A stretch of 13,886 nt of DNA from Gammaproteobacteria bacterium (GTDB taxonomy: Bacteria; Pseudomonadota; Gammaproteobacteria; UBA6429; Thiohalophilaceae): the NCBI GenBank assembly GCA_013152045.1, contig JAADGZ010000052.1:1-13886 (forward strand), read 5' to 3'. The position numbers were made by a program, and so were the translations under genes. Positions 1-7,026 of the stretch are shown piece by piece; within the stretch, counting starts at the first letter, position 1, and each line of letters starts with the position of its first letter. The notes beneath the pieces are model-generated. The model saw only the letters and a program-made list of their open reading frames with translations, was not told where the DNA came from and did not search any database.

Positions 1-11
1 TGGGTACAGAT

Positions 12-25
12 AAAAACATGTTTTT
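12..25. repeat. 14-bp A/T-arm palindrome
   Basis: A perfect palindrome with an AAAAA arm, a CATG centre and a TTTTT arm. On the minus strand it lies about 135 bases beyond the fdxB stop and ends in a T run, so it could weakly assist termination, but it has no GC-rich stem. Positions 1-160 otherwise hold only the REP-like hairpin at 97-128, and I see no gene there. Confidence 0.3.
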
Positions 26-96
26 CTGGTTTCGGCATACTTCTCTCATTTTTCTACTGTGCAAATAATATGGCTTAATAACAATTCAATATCATT

Positions 97-128
97 GTTG
101 GGCTTCGCTTTGCTCAGCCCAACCTACG
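97..128. repeat. REP-like hairpin, GTTGGGC family (left copy)
   Basis: A 7-bp perfect stem, GTTGGGC (97-103) with GCCCAAC (117-123), is followed by CTACG. Nearly the same sequence recurs in the same orientation at 13831-13864. This is the style of small palindromic intergenic repeat common in gammaproteobacteria. It lies downstream of the last minus-strand nif gene, where it may protect or end the transcript. There is no T tract for a classical terminator. Confidence 0.75.
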
Positions 129-160
129 TATCACTACACATCCCCCAAACAGTTCATTAT

Positions 161-493
161 CTAGGCCGCCAACGGTTCGTGGCTAATGCATTTCTTAGAA
201 CAAACCCGATAACAGGCTTCACAACCAATACAGTCCATCACATTTTTCAACGACATAACCATTGAAGTATCATCCGAGAAGCCGTCATCATCATCGTCAT
301 CGGAGAAGTCATCATCATCAAAATCATCGTCGTCATCGTTCAAGGCTTCGTCACGTTCTATTAATTCAAATACATCACGTGAACACACTTTAAAGCAACG
401 GCCACAGCCGATGCATTCACCCTGGTTTATTTCGCTAATAAAAGCAGGCGTCCATTCCTCGCCACCCCGAGTAAGGCCGGTTAAATTCGCCAT
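161..493 (-). CDS. fdxB: Nif-specific ferredoxin III (FdxB-type 2[4Fe-4S])
   Basis: This ferredoxin carries two cluster-binding motifs. The first is C-x2-C-x2-C-x3-C ([11 protein letters not shown]). The second is [11 protein letters not shown] followed by a fifth Cys after three residues and then a His, the arrangement seen in FdxB proteins at the end of nifENX operons. Between them is a very acidic linker, with 17 Asp in 23 residues encoded by a GAY trinucleotide run near 286-340. Three ATG codons stand in tandem (499, 496, 493). The GGAG Shine-Dalgarno sits only 2 nt from the first but 8 nt from the third, so I chose 493; 496 is possible. The family is thought to feed electrons to nitrogenase or to cofactor assembly in the cytoplasm. 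It is the last gene of the nifE transcription unit. Confidence 0.93.
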   Translation of the reverse strand: MANLTGLTRGGEEWTPAFISEINQGECIGCGRCFKVCSRDVFELIERDEALNDDDDDFDDDDFSDDDDDDGFSDDTSMVMSLKNVMDCIGCEACYRVCSKKCISHEPLAA

Positions 494-514
494 CATCATT
501 ACTCCGTTATATTT

Positions 515-536
515 ACAGGTTATTTAATTTACCTGT
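515..536. repeat. Inverted repeat between the DUF269 gene and fdxB
   Basis: ACAGGT (515-520) pairs with ACCTGT (531-536) around an AT-only 10-nt loop. It lies in the 60-nt gap just before the fdxB Shine-Dalgarno. It could be a small mRNA hairpin or a protein site. The stem is short and no function can be assigned. Confidence 0.4.
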
Positions 537-559
537 TTACAATATGCTCAAAAAAATAA

Positions 560-1033
560 TCACATGCCTGCTGCAGTGCTGTGTTTACCAATAATTTCCA
601 GTGCGATAGATAATATCTTGTCTGCCTCGTCTTTCATTTTGGATAGGTTCTGAAAGCCAAAACGATGTACATCCCGCAGGTTCTTATCTAGAACCACCAG
701 TTTTCCGACGATAACAATGACCCGACCAAAACCCTCGTATGTGATATTAATCACAGGTGAAGCCATTAAACCGCATTCCTTTTCAATCATGGCGGCTATG
801 GCGTTGTAGAAAACTTTTATTCGACTAATGATAATTTCATCAGGATCGCCGATTATCGGAATTTCCCGCTTCATTTCTTTAGTCAGAATAAAAGGTTCCA
901 GAATTTTAGCGAAGGTCCACTTATCATAGGTACCGTAGGTATCCACTGCTCGCATTTGCCTGACTATTTCTTTGACAAAATCCGATTCAAGAACGGGATC
1001 ATTTTCATCAATCAAGACGACGTCATCTACCAT
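560..1033 (-). CDS. NifX-associated nitrogen fixation protein (DUF269)
   Basis: A 157-residue soluble protein that matches the NifX-associated family by length, by position straight after nifX, and by the pattern DTYGTYDKWTFAKILEPFI near residues 31-49. It also has the conserved middle stretch around YEGFGRVIVIVGKLVV. The family occurs almost only in nif clusters. Its biochemical role is not settled, and a part in FeMo-cofactor traffic alongside NifX is usually inferred. The frame is open to 1093, but the good Shine-Dalgarno GAGGAG lies 6 nt before the ATG at 1033, and the upstream part runs through a REP hairpin, so I take 1033 as the start. The gene is co-transcribed with nifENX and precedes fdxB by 66 nt. 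Confidence 0.93.
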   Translation of the reverse strand: MVDDVVLIDENDPVLESDFVKEIVRQMRAVDTYGTYDKWTFAKILEPFILTKEMKREIPIIGDPDEIIISRIKVFYNAIAAMIEKECGLMASPVINITYEGFGRVIVIVGKLVVLDKNLRDVHRFGFQNLSKMKDEADKILSIALEIIGKHSTAAGM

Positions 1034-1061
1034 TTTCAACTCCTCATATATTAATAAACAA

Positions 1062-1081
1062 CCCCGCTGCAAGCAGCGGAG
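1062..1081. repeat. REP-like CCGCTGC hairpin between nifX and the DUF269 gene
   Basis: CCGCTGC (1064-1070) and GCAGCGG (1073-1079) form a 7-bp stem with a 2-nt loop. The flanks AATAAACAACCCC on the left and CCAACGGA on the right are shared with the copies at 5927-5947 and 6020-6033, which shows a mobile or dispersed repeat family rather than a chance hairpin. Its place inside an operon suggests a transcript-stability element. Confidence 0.75.
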
Positions 1082-1150
1082 AATCAAATCCAACGGATAT
1101 TAAAATAATATTCAAATACAAAACTGCGACTAAAAATACTCGTCCGATTC

Positions 1151-1648
1151 TTATTCGTCCCAACCTTCCGCTTCCATCTCATCGAAGCGAGCAGGATCAG
1201 CCGTTTTCTGTTTTTTCATGGCCCGTGCCAACCAGGCACCAGCACCTGTACGTAACTCATTTTGCAAACCCTCGATGATCCCCGTGATCAACGATCCTGA
1301 AGCTACCTTGACCGGCTGTATATTACGCGCCTTGAGCTGGGCGATGGCCGAAGCACCAATGGCCTGGCTATAAACGGCAATACAGTCTTCCAACGCGTCA
1401 AGTTTAGCCAGTAACTTATCTTCATTGCCATCCTGCTCCATGTCACCAAACTGGACGACTTCAAATAACCTGCTCTTCTTCGGATCGAGTGCATAAATAG
1501 AAAAACTCGACGCCGAACCAAAGTGCTGGTTGACGCTTTCCATATCGGTGGTTGCAAAAGCCACTTTCAACTCGCTTTCCAGCGATGTCGTGTTCCCGTC
1601 CAGATCAGATGCGGAATCGACGATGCTTAATCGGCGTTTCACAGACAT
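1151..1648 (-). CDS. nifX: NifX, FeMo-cofactor precursor carrier
   Basis: NifX (165 aa) belongs to the dinitrogenase iron-molybdenum cofactor family and carries NifB-co or the VK-cluster between NifB, NifEN and the apo-enzyme. The NifX-type domain covers roughly residues 26-140, with the hallmark SVNQHFGSA (His42) and a later ASGSLITGIIEGLQ segment. A short variable N-terminal tail and an acidic tail ending in WDE flank it. The ATG at 1648 lies inside the end of nifN (10-base overlap) and has no clear Shine-Dalgarno of its own, so translation is probably coupled to nifN. The DUF269 partner gene follows after 117 bases holding a REP hairpin. Confidence 0.97.
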   Translation of the reverse strand: MSVKRRLSIVDSASDLDGNTTSLESELKVAFATTDMESVNQHFGSASSFSIYALDPKKSRLFEVVQFGDMEQDGNEDKLLAKLDALEDCIAVYSQAIGASAIAQLKARNIQPVKVASGSLITGIIEGLQNELRTGAGAWLARAMKKQKTADPARFDEMEAEGWDE

Positions 1649-3030
1649 AATTCAGTGCTGGTAGTCAGTTTTTGCGATAAAATGGACTCATAGGGATGCA
1701 CTTCTCCACGCGGATTTTCCAACAACATATTGGCCAATTCGAACAGGGTTTGTCGGCTGCCCTGATAAGCGATCCAGCTTCGCTGATAGCCTCCCAGCTG
1801 GTCATATTGGGGAAAACCCGCCCGCAACAAGGGCAGCCCCAGCCGTTTGGATGATTCCAACGCATGCGAATTGCTGATCAGAATTTGCGCATGTTCATTG
1901 CCCGCCCGTATTTCCAGTTCTTCCAGATCGCCTAGTTTTACTTCAACTGCTTTAACCTGTTTCAATATCGCGGCATTGGTAGGTGCAACAGCGGCAACCA
2001 GCTCAGCGCCCATACTGGCCAGCAGTTGCGAGAAGCCATTAAGCAGATCTGGATCCAGTGCTACTGCCACCTTCGCCATTCCCAACATGAAGTGGGTATC
2101 CAACATGGCATCCTGCAGTTGCGCACGTTGCCGTTCTAATTTGCGCGGAACCGGCTGGCCTGAAATATCTGCCAGGGTTTTGATAAAGGCGTCTGTCGCC
2201 TCCAGGCCCATCAAATGATCAAAACGATAATCAGGAACACTCGTTCTCGCATGCAGCACGTCAGCGGCTTTATACATAGAAGCACCAATAACAATGCTGG
2301 CTATGGATTCAGCCAGGTACGGCAATTCTGATACCGCCATACCGCCAATGGTGAGCGGGCTGAAATCCTGCTCGGTTAAATGCCCATCGAGAGAATCCGA
2401 CAGATCGGGAATCACAATCGCTCGAAGTCCGAACAGCTCAATGATGTCCTTCAGGCTTTCGATATCCCCCGGCGTCAGAAAAGAACCCACGATCACATTG
2501 ACCTGAGGCGTCCCTTCTCGCACAGCTGTATTACCATCGAACACCGGCCTGTCCGGCACCAGCGTCTCAATCAGCGCCTGCGTAGCCGCCGCAAAACCCG
2601 TTTCCATACAACCGCTATAATCCGGCGTCGATACAGGGACCACGGGGATCTGCGCATACTGCGGATATTTCTCGCGAAACTGATGTATCGCCATCGGCAC
2701 ATCACAGCCCTGCGTTTCTGACAGCCCGGTAGTCGGTACGCCAATCAACTCCGGCGCAGATTTTTCACAAATTGTTTTCAGACCTTCAATAATATTTTCA
2801 TCGGCACCCATAATGGTACTGACCTGCTCCATCGCGCTGGTCTGTAAGGGGATAGGTTCCCGGAAATGACGAACGAAAAAAATCTTGCCAAACGCGGTAC
2901 AGCCCTGGGAGCCATGCAACATGGGAATGGCCTTTTGGAATCCAAGAAAGGCCAGTGCCGCCCCCGTACTCTGACTAGACTTGAGTGGATTAACTGATAG
3001 TGCTTTTTTGCGTTTACTAATGCTGGCCAT
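1639..3030 (-). CDS. nifN: NifN, nitrogenase cofactor-assembly scaffold subunit
   Basis: NifN (463 aa) is the NifK-like half of the NifEN scaffold on which the FeMo-cofactor precursor matures. It begins with NPLKSSQSTGAALAFLGF and then has HGSQGCTAF with Cys44, the NifN ligand of the [4Fe-4S] cluster at the E/N interface. The segment IGVPTTGLSETQGCD takes the place of the NifK TTCMAEVIGDD region, which separates NifN from NifK. The start follows the nifE stop by one base (TAA-T-ATG), with an AGGGGG Shine-Dalgarno 6 nt ahead. The 3' end overlaps nifX. This tight packing should hold NifE and NifN production close to 1:1. Length is normal for the family and no frame damage is seen. Confidence 0.98.
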   Translation of the reverse strand: MASISKRKKALSVNPLKSSQSTGAALAFLGFQKAIPMLHGSQGCTAFGKIFFVRHFREPIPLQTSAMEQVSTIMGADENIIEGLKTICEKSAPELIGVPTTGLSETQGCDVPMAIHQFREKYPQYAQIPVVPVSTPDYSGCMETGFAAATQALIETLVPDRPVFDGNTAVREGTPQVNVIVGSFLTPGDIESLKDIIELFGLRAIVIPDLSDSLDGHLTEQDFSPLTIGGMAVSELPYLAESIASIVIGASMYKAADVLHARTSVPDYRFDHLMGLEATDAFIKTLADISGQPVPRKLERQRAQLQDAMLDTHFMLGMAKVAVALDPDLLNGFSQLLASMGAELVAAVAPTNAAILKQVKAVEVKLGDLEELEIRAGNEHAQILISNSHALESSKRLGLPLLRAGFPQYDQLGGYQRSWIAYQGSRQTLFELANMLLENPRGEVHPYESILSQKLTTSTELCL

Positions 3031-3031
3031 A

Positions 3032-4459
3032 TTATGCCCCCTGACTTTTTTTCTGAGTAGCCGTTAGATCTGCATCTATAACGTCAACATCCCAGGGAGC
3101 GGGCTGACGAACGGCCTGCCATACTGGACTTTCCAGCGTCAAGGCCATTTGCCGCGCCAGTTCAAGCATGCCTTCATATCCGGCATAGCCAAATTCACGC
3201 TCCTGATTGATATCAAGAAAAGGCAGTCTGGCCTTCAACGCTGTGTACATATTGCGGCCCCCGGCAATTAGAATATCAACCCGCTGTTCACGCACCAGAT
3301 CTAGTAATGCACGTGGATTACCATCATCCAGCATGCGAACATCATCGCCCATTAGTTGACGAATTCGCGCCTTGTCTTCTTCGGTTGATTTCTTGGTTCC
3401 GGTGGCCACCACATGCATGCCCAGATCCTGCAATGCCGAGATCACCGACCAGGACTTTACCCCACCGGTATAAAGCAATACCCGTTTACCACGCAGGCGT
3501 TGCCGCCAGGGTTCTAGCAACTTGTGAATACGCGTTTCTTCACGAGCAATGAGTGTTTCGGTTCGTTTGCTTAAATCAGCATCATTGATCTGACGGGCGA
3601 AATCGCGCAGTGCCTGTGAAACATCAGCCACACCATAGAAACTACCTTCGAACCAGGGTGTGCCAAAGGCTTCCTGTAACTTACGAGCAACATTGATCAT
3701 GGCCTTCGAGCAGACCATCATATTGACTTCGGCGCGATGCATGGTTTGCACCTCTCGATAGCGTGCGTCACCCGACAGGGTACATAACACTCTTAAGCCC
3801 AACTCATCCAGCAACGGAAGCACATGCCAGAACTCACCGGCAATGTTATATTCGCCAACCAGATTGATATCGTGAATTTTAAAATCAAGCTTTGCCGCCG
3901 CTGGGGGCAGCGGATCAGGTTCCCGCGTACCCACCACATATTTCACCATCGTTTCACCGGCAATACGGTTACCCAGGTTCTTGGTGCCATAAAATCCGGC
4001 AGCATCGACAGGCACTACCGGCACCTGCCAGCGTTCTTCCGCGGCCCGGCAAACCGCTTCAATATCATCCCCCATCAGAGCCGGTACACAGGTGTTATGC
4101 ACGAACACCGCAGCAGGATGATAGGAATCGATAGCCTGTTTGATAGAATGAAACAGGCGCTTTTCACCGCGCCCCATTATCACATCCTGTTCGGTAAGAT
4201 CCGTCGTCATGCCGATCTTATACAATGCCGGACCCGATGAACGGGCACCCCGGTTATCCCAGGAAGAACCGGCACAGGCAATCGAGCCATGAACGATATG
4301 CGCCACATCGGCTATCGGCAATAGTGCGATTTGCGCCCCGTCAAAGGCACAACCCCCCGCCGTCGCACCCGGCTTGGGCCGGGCACAACCGGATTTGGAT
4401 TTTTGGTTATGAGAACAGGCGGGTTCATCGAGAAGTGCGGCTATGTCTTTTGCTTTCAT
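3032..4459 (-). CDS. nifE: NifE, nitrogenase cofactor-assembly scaffold subunit
   Basis: NifE (475 aa) is the NifD-like half of the NifEN scaffold. Cys37 (GGCAFDGA), Cys62 (IACAGSSW) and Cys124 ([12 protein letters not shown]) fall exactly where the A. vinelandii cluster ligands lie, and Cys250 (MMVCSKAM) matches the position equivalent to NifD Cys275. An extra Cys-bearing N-terminal stretch (Cys15, Cys25) is typical of NifE. The start at 4459 has an AGGTG Shine-Dalgarno 4 nt upstream. It is the first gene of its own sigma-54 transcription unit, with the promoter at 4492-4507 and two NifA sites at 4552-4606. The stop is one base from the nifN start. Confidence 0.98.
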   Translation of the reverse strand: MKAKDIAALLDEPACSHNQKSKSGCARPKPGATAGGCAFDGAQIALLPIADVAHIVHGSIACAGSSWDNRGARSSGPALYKIGMTTDLTEQDVIMGRGEKRLFHSIKQAIDSYHPAAVFVHNTCVPALMGDDIEAVCRAAEERWQVPVVPVDAAGFYGTKNLGNRIAGETMVKYVVGTREPDPLPPAAAKLDFKIHDINLVGEYNIAGEFWHVLPLLDELGLRVLCTLSGDARYREVQTMHRAEVNMMVCSKAMINVARKLQEAFGTPWFEGSFYGVADVSQALRDFARQINDADLSKRTETLIAREETRIHKLLEPWRQRLRGKRVLLYTGGVKSWSVISALQDLGMHVVATGTKKSTEEDKARIRQLMGDDVRMLDDGNPRALLDLVREQRVDILIAGGRNMYTALKARLPFLDINQEREFGYAGYEGMLELARQMALTLESPVWQAVRQPAPWDVDVIDADLTATQKKSQGA

Positions 4460-4491
4460 CTTACACCTAGGAAATCAGTTTAGTTTAGTAC

Positions 4492-4507
4492 TGCAAGCCA
4501 GGTGCCA
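4492..4507 (-). promoter_or_regulatory. Sigma-54 promoter of nifENX
   Basis: On the minus strand this reads TGGCACCTGGCTTGCA, an exact match to the consensus TGGCAC-N5-TTGCA with GG and GC at the required 10-base spacing. The start of transcription should fall near 4481, about 22 nt before the nifE ATG. NifA sites stand roughly 80 and 120 bp upstream of that point. Confidence 0.95.
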
Positions 4508-4551
4508 ACTTCTAAGTAACTGTTTTTTATGATGAAACAAGGGCTGAGTTT

Positions 4552-4567
4552 TGTTGCAAAAGCGACA
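4552..4567. promoter_or_regulatory. NifA upstream activator site 1 of nifE
   Basis: TGTTGCAAAAGCGACA is an exact TGT-N10-ACA NifA-binding palindrome. It lies about 80 bp upstream of the predicted nifE transcription start, which is within the usual working range for NifA with sigma-54 promoters. Confidence 0.88.
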
Positions 4568-4590
4568 AAGTGAAATGGGGCTGCAGGCTC

Positions 4591-4606
4591 TGTGGCATGA
4601 CAGACA
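4591..4606. promoter_or_regulatory. NifA upstream activator site 2 of nifE
   Basis: TGTGGCATGACAGACA is a second exact TGT-N10-ACA site. Its centre is 39 bp from that of site 1, close to four helical turns, so two NifA dimers would bind on nearly the same DNA face. This may make the nifE promoter stronger or more sensitive than the single-site nifH promoter. Confidence 0.82.
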
Positions 4607-4676
4607 TATAATTAATCTGGACTCGGGATAAGGAAAATGGGTTCCGAAATATTATTGCATCACAAAAAGTTGCGTC

Positions 4677-4720
4677 ATTCCGGCATGTTTTTCACCCTTC
4701 GGGCACCGATGAGCCGGAAT
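4677..4720. repeat. Palindromic repeat, ATTCCGGC family
   Basis: ATTCCGGC (4677-4684) pairs with GCCGGAAT (4713-4720). The surrounding GTCATTCCGGCATG and GCCGGAATCCA are the recognisable ends of a dispersed repeat common in many proteobacterial genomes. It is the first of three repeats stacked in this gap. Confidence 0.7.
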
Positions 4721-4734
4721 CCATAGTCTTCCGC

Positions 4735-4757
4735 GTGGGCACAAAAATCGTGCCCAC
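4735..4757. repeat. Palindromic repeat, GTGGGCAC family
   Basis: A perfect 8-bp stem, GTGGGCAC (4735-4742) with GTGCCCAC (4750-4757), encloses the loop AAAAATC. CCTAC follows it, as in the other hairpin repeats of this window. There is no T tract in either direction long enough for an intrinsic terminator. Confidence 0.72.
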
Positions 4758-4772
4758 CCTACTACTGGGCTA

Positions 4773-4814
4773 TTCACCCTTCGACCCTTCGCAGGCTCAG
4801 GACTTCAGGGTGAA
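4773..4814. repeat. Palindromic repeat, TTCACCCT family
   Basis: A perfect 8-bp stem, TTCACCCT (4773-4780) with AGGGTGAA (4807-4814), encloses a loop with the motif TTCGACCCTTCGCAGGCTCAG, here given in two pieces by its halves CGACCCTTCG and CAGGCTCAG. It is the first structure met by transcripts leaving the 327-aa gene, 43 bases past its stop, and may end or protect that mRNA. Confidence 0.7.
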
Positions 4815-4856
4815 CGGTTTTGACAAGATAGGAATTCGGAACAGCTATTTAGACCT

Positions 4857-5840
4857 TTAAAGACTATAGGGATCGTCACACCATGACTTAATCACTTCGA
4901 TATCCCGTTTCGGCAAATAATCGAAACCAGCAGAATGATCTTCCATCACCGACCAGGCAATTTCATGTTTAATCCCAGGGGTGGTCAACATGAAGAAGTA
5001 CCAGGCCATAGGGTATCCGGCCTGACGATCGATATCACGAATAAGGTTGGCCAAACCAGCGCCCCGCTGAATCAGAGCACCATCGACATCCGGAACCAGA
5101 TCCCGATAGGTGGTCAAAGGTTTAAGATTGAATTTTTTGTCGCCATAGCGATCAGTATAAGGAATAAATCGAATCACCCAGTGATTCCAGAAAGAGGAAT
5201 TCATCGCCGCCGTCGATTTATTCCAGTCCCGTAAAAATCGCCGCATGCGTCTGGAGTCTATACCTTCCACCCGCAATTCTTCCAGTGTTTGAGCAATCGG
5301 TATAGCACGACGAAACAGATAGCGAGGAGCAGCAACCGGTTCCGGCTCCAATTCCGGAAAATCAAATGGCTCAACGAATTCTTCCAGACTATCCGGATAC
5401 CAGTCTGGATCGAACAACGGACGCGCCAGCACTTCCTGCAACTCTTCCACTTCTATTTGAATAAAATCCACACTACTATTACCCGTAGTGGCAACAAGAT
5501 AATGCGTGGTACCCAATAGACGGGTCGCAAACCAGCCCCGATCAGAGTACTTTTCCAGTAAGCTTGAAACCTCTCCCGCCGATTCCCGCTCAGCCCAGAT
5601 CCGCAAATTATTCGTGATCCGCTCACCTTCACGAGTTACTGCGCCGCCCGGACGATGCCAACCCGAACGAGACAGCACACGCTCAAATTGCATATTTTTG
5701 ACGACTTCATTTATGCGCTGCAAAAGATTGGTTTGTTCTTTATCTGGAGTCGCTTGCGTGCAAGCCTGAATAAGCTCGTTTGTGTCAACGCCTTTAATAT
5801 AAAAATCAAGATCGGTAATTATGTCGCCAGTAGTATTCAT
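4857..5840 (-). CDS. Uncharacterised 327-aa protein of the nif cluster
   Basis: I do not recognise this family. It is a soluble-looking protein with no signal peptide, no membrane segment and only two Cys, so it is not an iron-sulfur protein of the usual kind. Residues 1-115 are mixed charged helix. About 115-170 is strongly acidic and proline-rich (PDWYPDSLEEFVEPFDFPEL). The rest is basic and aromatic (RRMRRFLRDWNKS, FWNHWVIRFIPY, YPMAWYFFM). It sits last in the nifH transcription unit, after nifY and before the nifE promoter, where related bacteria carry variable accessory nif genes. The ATG at 5840 has no clear Shine-Dalgarno, so the start is less certain. I found no sigma-54 promoter directly ahead, so expression probably depends on read-through from nifH. 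A role in nitrogenase assembly or protection is only inferred from position. Confidence 0.85.
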   Translation of the reverse strand: MNTTGDIITDLDFYIKGVDTNELIQACTQATPDKEQTNLLQRINEVVKNMQFERVLSRSGWHRPGGAVTREGERITNNLRIWAERESAGEVSSLLEKYSDRGWFATRLLGTTHYLVATTGNSSVDFIQIEVEELQEVLARPLFDPDWYPDSLEEFVEPFDFPELEPEPVAAPRYLFRRAIPIAQTLEELRVEGIDSRRMRRFLRDWNKSTAAMNSSFWNHWVIRFIPYTDRYGDKKFNLKPLTTYRDLVPDVDGALIQRGAGLANLIRDIDRQAGYPMAWYFFMLTTPGIKHEIAWSVMEDHSAGFDYLPKRDIEVIKSWCDDPYSL

Positions 5841-5879
5841 TCTAATCAGCAGTTAGATGTCTCATTTAGAGGATAAACT

Positions 5880-5905
5880 GAGCCTGGACCTTATAAAAAA
5901 GGCTC
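5880..5905. repeat. Inverted repeat upstream of the 327-aa gene
   Basis: GAGCCT (5880-5885) pairs with AGGCTC (5900-5905). On the minus strand a six-T run lies in the loop, not after the stem, so this is not a normal terminator. It falls in the leader of the 327-aa gene, about 40 bases before its ATG. Confidence 0.4.
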
Positions 5906-5926
5906 AACCCACAATATAATAAACAA

Positions 5927-5947
5927 CCCCGCCGCAAGCGGACGGGG
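5927..5947. repeat. REP-like CCCCGCCGC hairpin
   Basis: CCCCG-CCGC (5927-5935) pairs with GCGG-CGGGG (5938-5947) with one bulged A and a 2-nt loop. The left flank AATAAACAACCCCGC is the same as that of the copy at 1062-1081. On the minus strand it ends in a T-rich stretch (TTGTTTATT) and could partly terminate transcripts coming from nifY. Confidence 0.72.
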
Positions 5948-5966
5948 TATTAAGTTGTAATCCACC

Positions 5967-6012
5967 GATGGGTTTCCCCTCTGGACTTCGCGCTTTGCTC
6001 TACCCATCCTAC
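5967..6012. repeat. Palindromic repeat, GATGGGT family
   Basis: GATGGGT (5967-5973) pairs with ACCCATC (6002-6008) and is followed by CTAC. The right half, CTTTGCTC plus stem plus CTAC, parallels the GTTGGGC repeat at 97-128, so the two are probably related subtypes. It lies between two REP hairpins of another family in the nifY to 327-aa gene gap. Confidence 0.68.
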
Positions 6013-6019
6013 TATTTTT

Positions 6020-6033
6020 CGCTGCAAGCAGCG
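6020..6033. repeat. REP-like CGCTGC hairpin
   Basis: CGCTGC (6020-6025) pairs with GCAGCG (6028-6033). The right flank, GGGAATTAAACCCAACGGAGAT, here split as GGGAATTAAACC and CAACGGAGAT, parallels the flank of the copy at 1062-1081. This is the third member of that family, lying just past the nifY stop. Confidence 0.7.
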
Positions 6034-6067
6034 GGGAATTAAACCCAACGGAGATCGGAGATTAAAT

Positions 6068-6763
6068 TCATTCTGTTTCGAAACGTATACGCGCTTCATC
6101 AGAATGGCCCATCACTTTAGCCAACCAGGGCGGCGGGTTTGCGGAAATAATTCCCTGTAATTTACACAGCACCTCCTGAGCATCCACCACCTCAGGCTGT
6201 TTAATTGGATGAATCAAGTTTTTCACGACTTTAGCCGCTGCCGGCCCACCGATTGAGGATACATACAAGATCTGACAATCACTGATCAGATCTGCCCGGT
6301 AGGCATTTTTTTCATCACCCTCTTTCATCCCCGAAGTTGAACGAATATCGATAAGACGAATTTCCTCGGGCGAAAGTTGATAAACAAGGAAGCGTTGACA
6401 ACTTCCGAAATGGCCATCAAGTTTTTCTTCATGATTTGAAGCCACCGCAATGCGAATAGAACCGGGCATGTCAGTTTTATTAAAAGAACTAATTAAGGGT
6501 AACTTTTCGTCTTGATTGTCTTTTTCACCCTTAAGACAGGCCAGCGCAGCTTTCAACATGCTGGTGTCTTTGTTTTTCAAAACCCCATTGCCCGCCGACT
6601 TTAACATTTTGACAGACAGAGAATCGAGGCTTTCATATGTTGGCGGCAAGCCAATAGAATCATTCAACACAGACAAAATATTTGCCGGTTCAACTCCCGG
6701 TATTTCACGTGATGCCAGCCCGATACGCAAGGCGATTTCTTTAGCCAATAAATTTTCACTCAT
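6068..6763 (-). CDS. nifY: NifY/NafY-type cofactor-binding protein
   Basis: A 231-aa protein with two parts. Residues 1-80 form a helical N-terminal region with the family-like phrase NDSIGLPPTYESLDSLSVKM. Residues 100-220 form a NifX-type cofactor domain with LDGHFGSCQRF (His118). In A. vinelandii NafY, a His in this loop binds FeMo-cofactor and the N-terminal domain binds apo-NifDK, so this protein probably chaperones apo-dinitrogenase and delivers cofactor. Length (about 230 aa against about 160 for NifX) and the N-terminal domain favour NifY over NifX. The start at 6763 has a GAGG Shine-Dalgarno. It follows the ferredoxin gene by 31 bases. Confidence 0.92.
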   Translation of the reverse strand: MSENLLAKEIALRIGLASREIPGVEPANILSVLNDSIGLPPTYESLDSLSVKMLKSAGNGVLKNKDTSMLKAALACLKGEKDNQDEKLPLISSFNKTDMPGSIRIAVASNHEEKLDGHFGSCQRFLVYQLSPEEIRLIDIRSTSGMKEGDEKNAYRADLISDCQILYVSSIGGPAAAKVVKNLIHPIKQPEVVDAQEVLCKLQGIISANPPPWLAKVMGHSDEARIRFETE

Positions 6764-6794
6764 TTTCTACGCCTCACAGATAATTTAATAATAC

Positions 6795-6995
6795 TTAGGA
6801 ATCCAGGGAAATAACGCAGTCATCTATCTCACAAACATCTTCACATTGCGGAAAATCATATTGATCTTCACACTCGGTACAATCTTTTGCTTTAATTGCA
6901 TACACGCCTTTATGAGTATGAACCGCTCCGGTTGGGCAGACAGGCTCACAGTCACCACACGCCGTACATATTTCAGCAACAATTTGCATAGCCAT
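6795..6995 (-). CDS. Small 2[4Fe-4S] ferredoxin of the nif operon
   Basis: A 66-aa ferredoxin. Cluster motif one is C10-x2-C13-x2-C16-x3-C20-P, and motif two is C39-x2-C42-x8-C51-x3-C55. The eight-residue insert in motif two is the Allochromatium-type (Alvin) ferredoxin pattern, whose clusters have very low potentials. Cys55 is followed by Glu where Pro is normal. An extra Cys60 is present. Such a protein would be a fitting direct electron donor to NifH. The ATG at 6995 follows a GGAG Shine-Dalgarno by 8 nt. It lies 67 bases after nifT and 31 before nifY. Confidence 0.95.
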   Translation of the reverse strand: MAMQIVAEICTACGDCEPVCPTGAVHTHKGVYAIKAKDCTECEDQYDFPQCEDVCEIDDCVISLDS

Positions 6996-7026
6996 AATTA
7001 ACTCTCCTGTTTAAATATCAAGTACC

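Larger units (their letters stand above)
4460..4856. other. 397-base gene-free region: nifE promoter plus repeat block
   Basis: No credible gene lies here. The nifE-proximal part (4492-4606) holds the sigma-54 promoter and two NifA sites. The distal part (4641-4842) is a stack of three different palindromic repeats bounded by an 8-bp inverted repeat, GTTCCGAA (4641-4648) and TTCGGAAC (4835-4842). The region separates the nifH transcription unit from the nifE unit. Confidence 0.85.

Noticed and set aside
1847..2218. 123-codon open frame on the plus strand, and others opposite nifN and nifE
   Set aside because: They lie fully antisense to well-supported genes and show no family resemblance.
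4735..4757. Intrinsic terminator for the nifH unit
   Set aside because: The stem is perfect but no T tract follows on the minus strand; it fits a dispersed repeat better.
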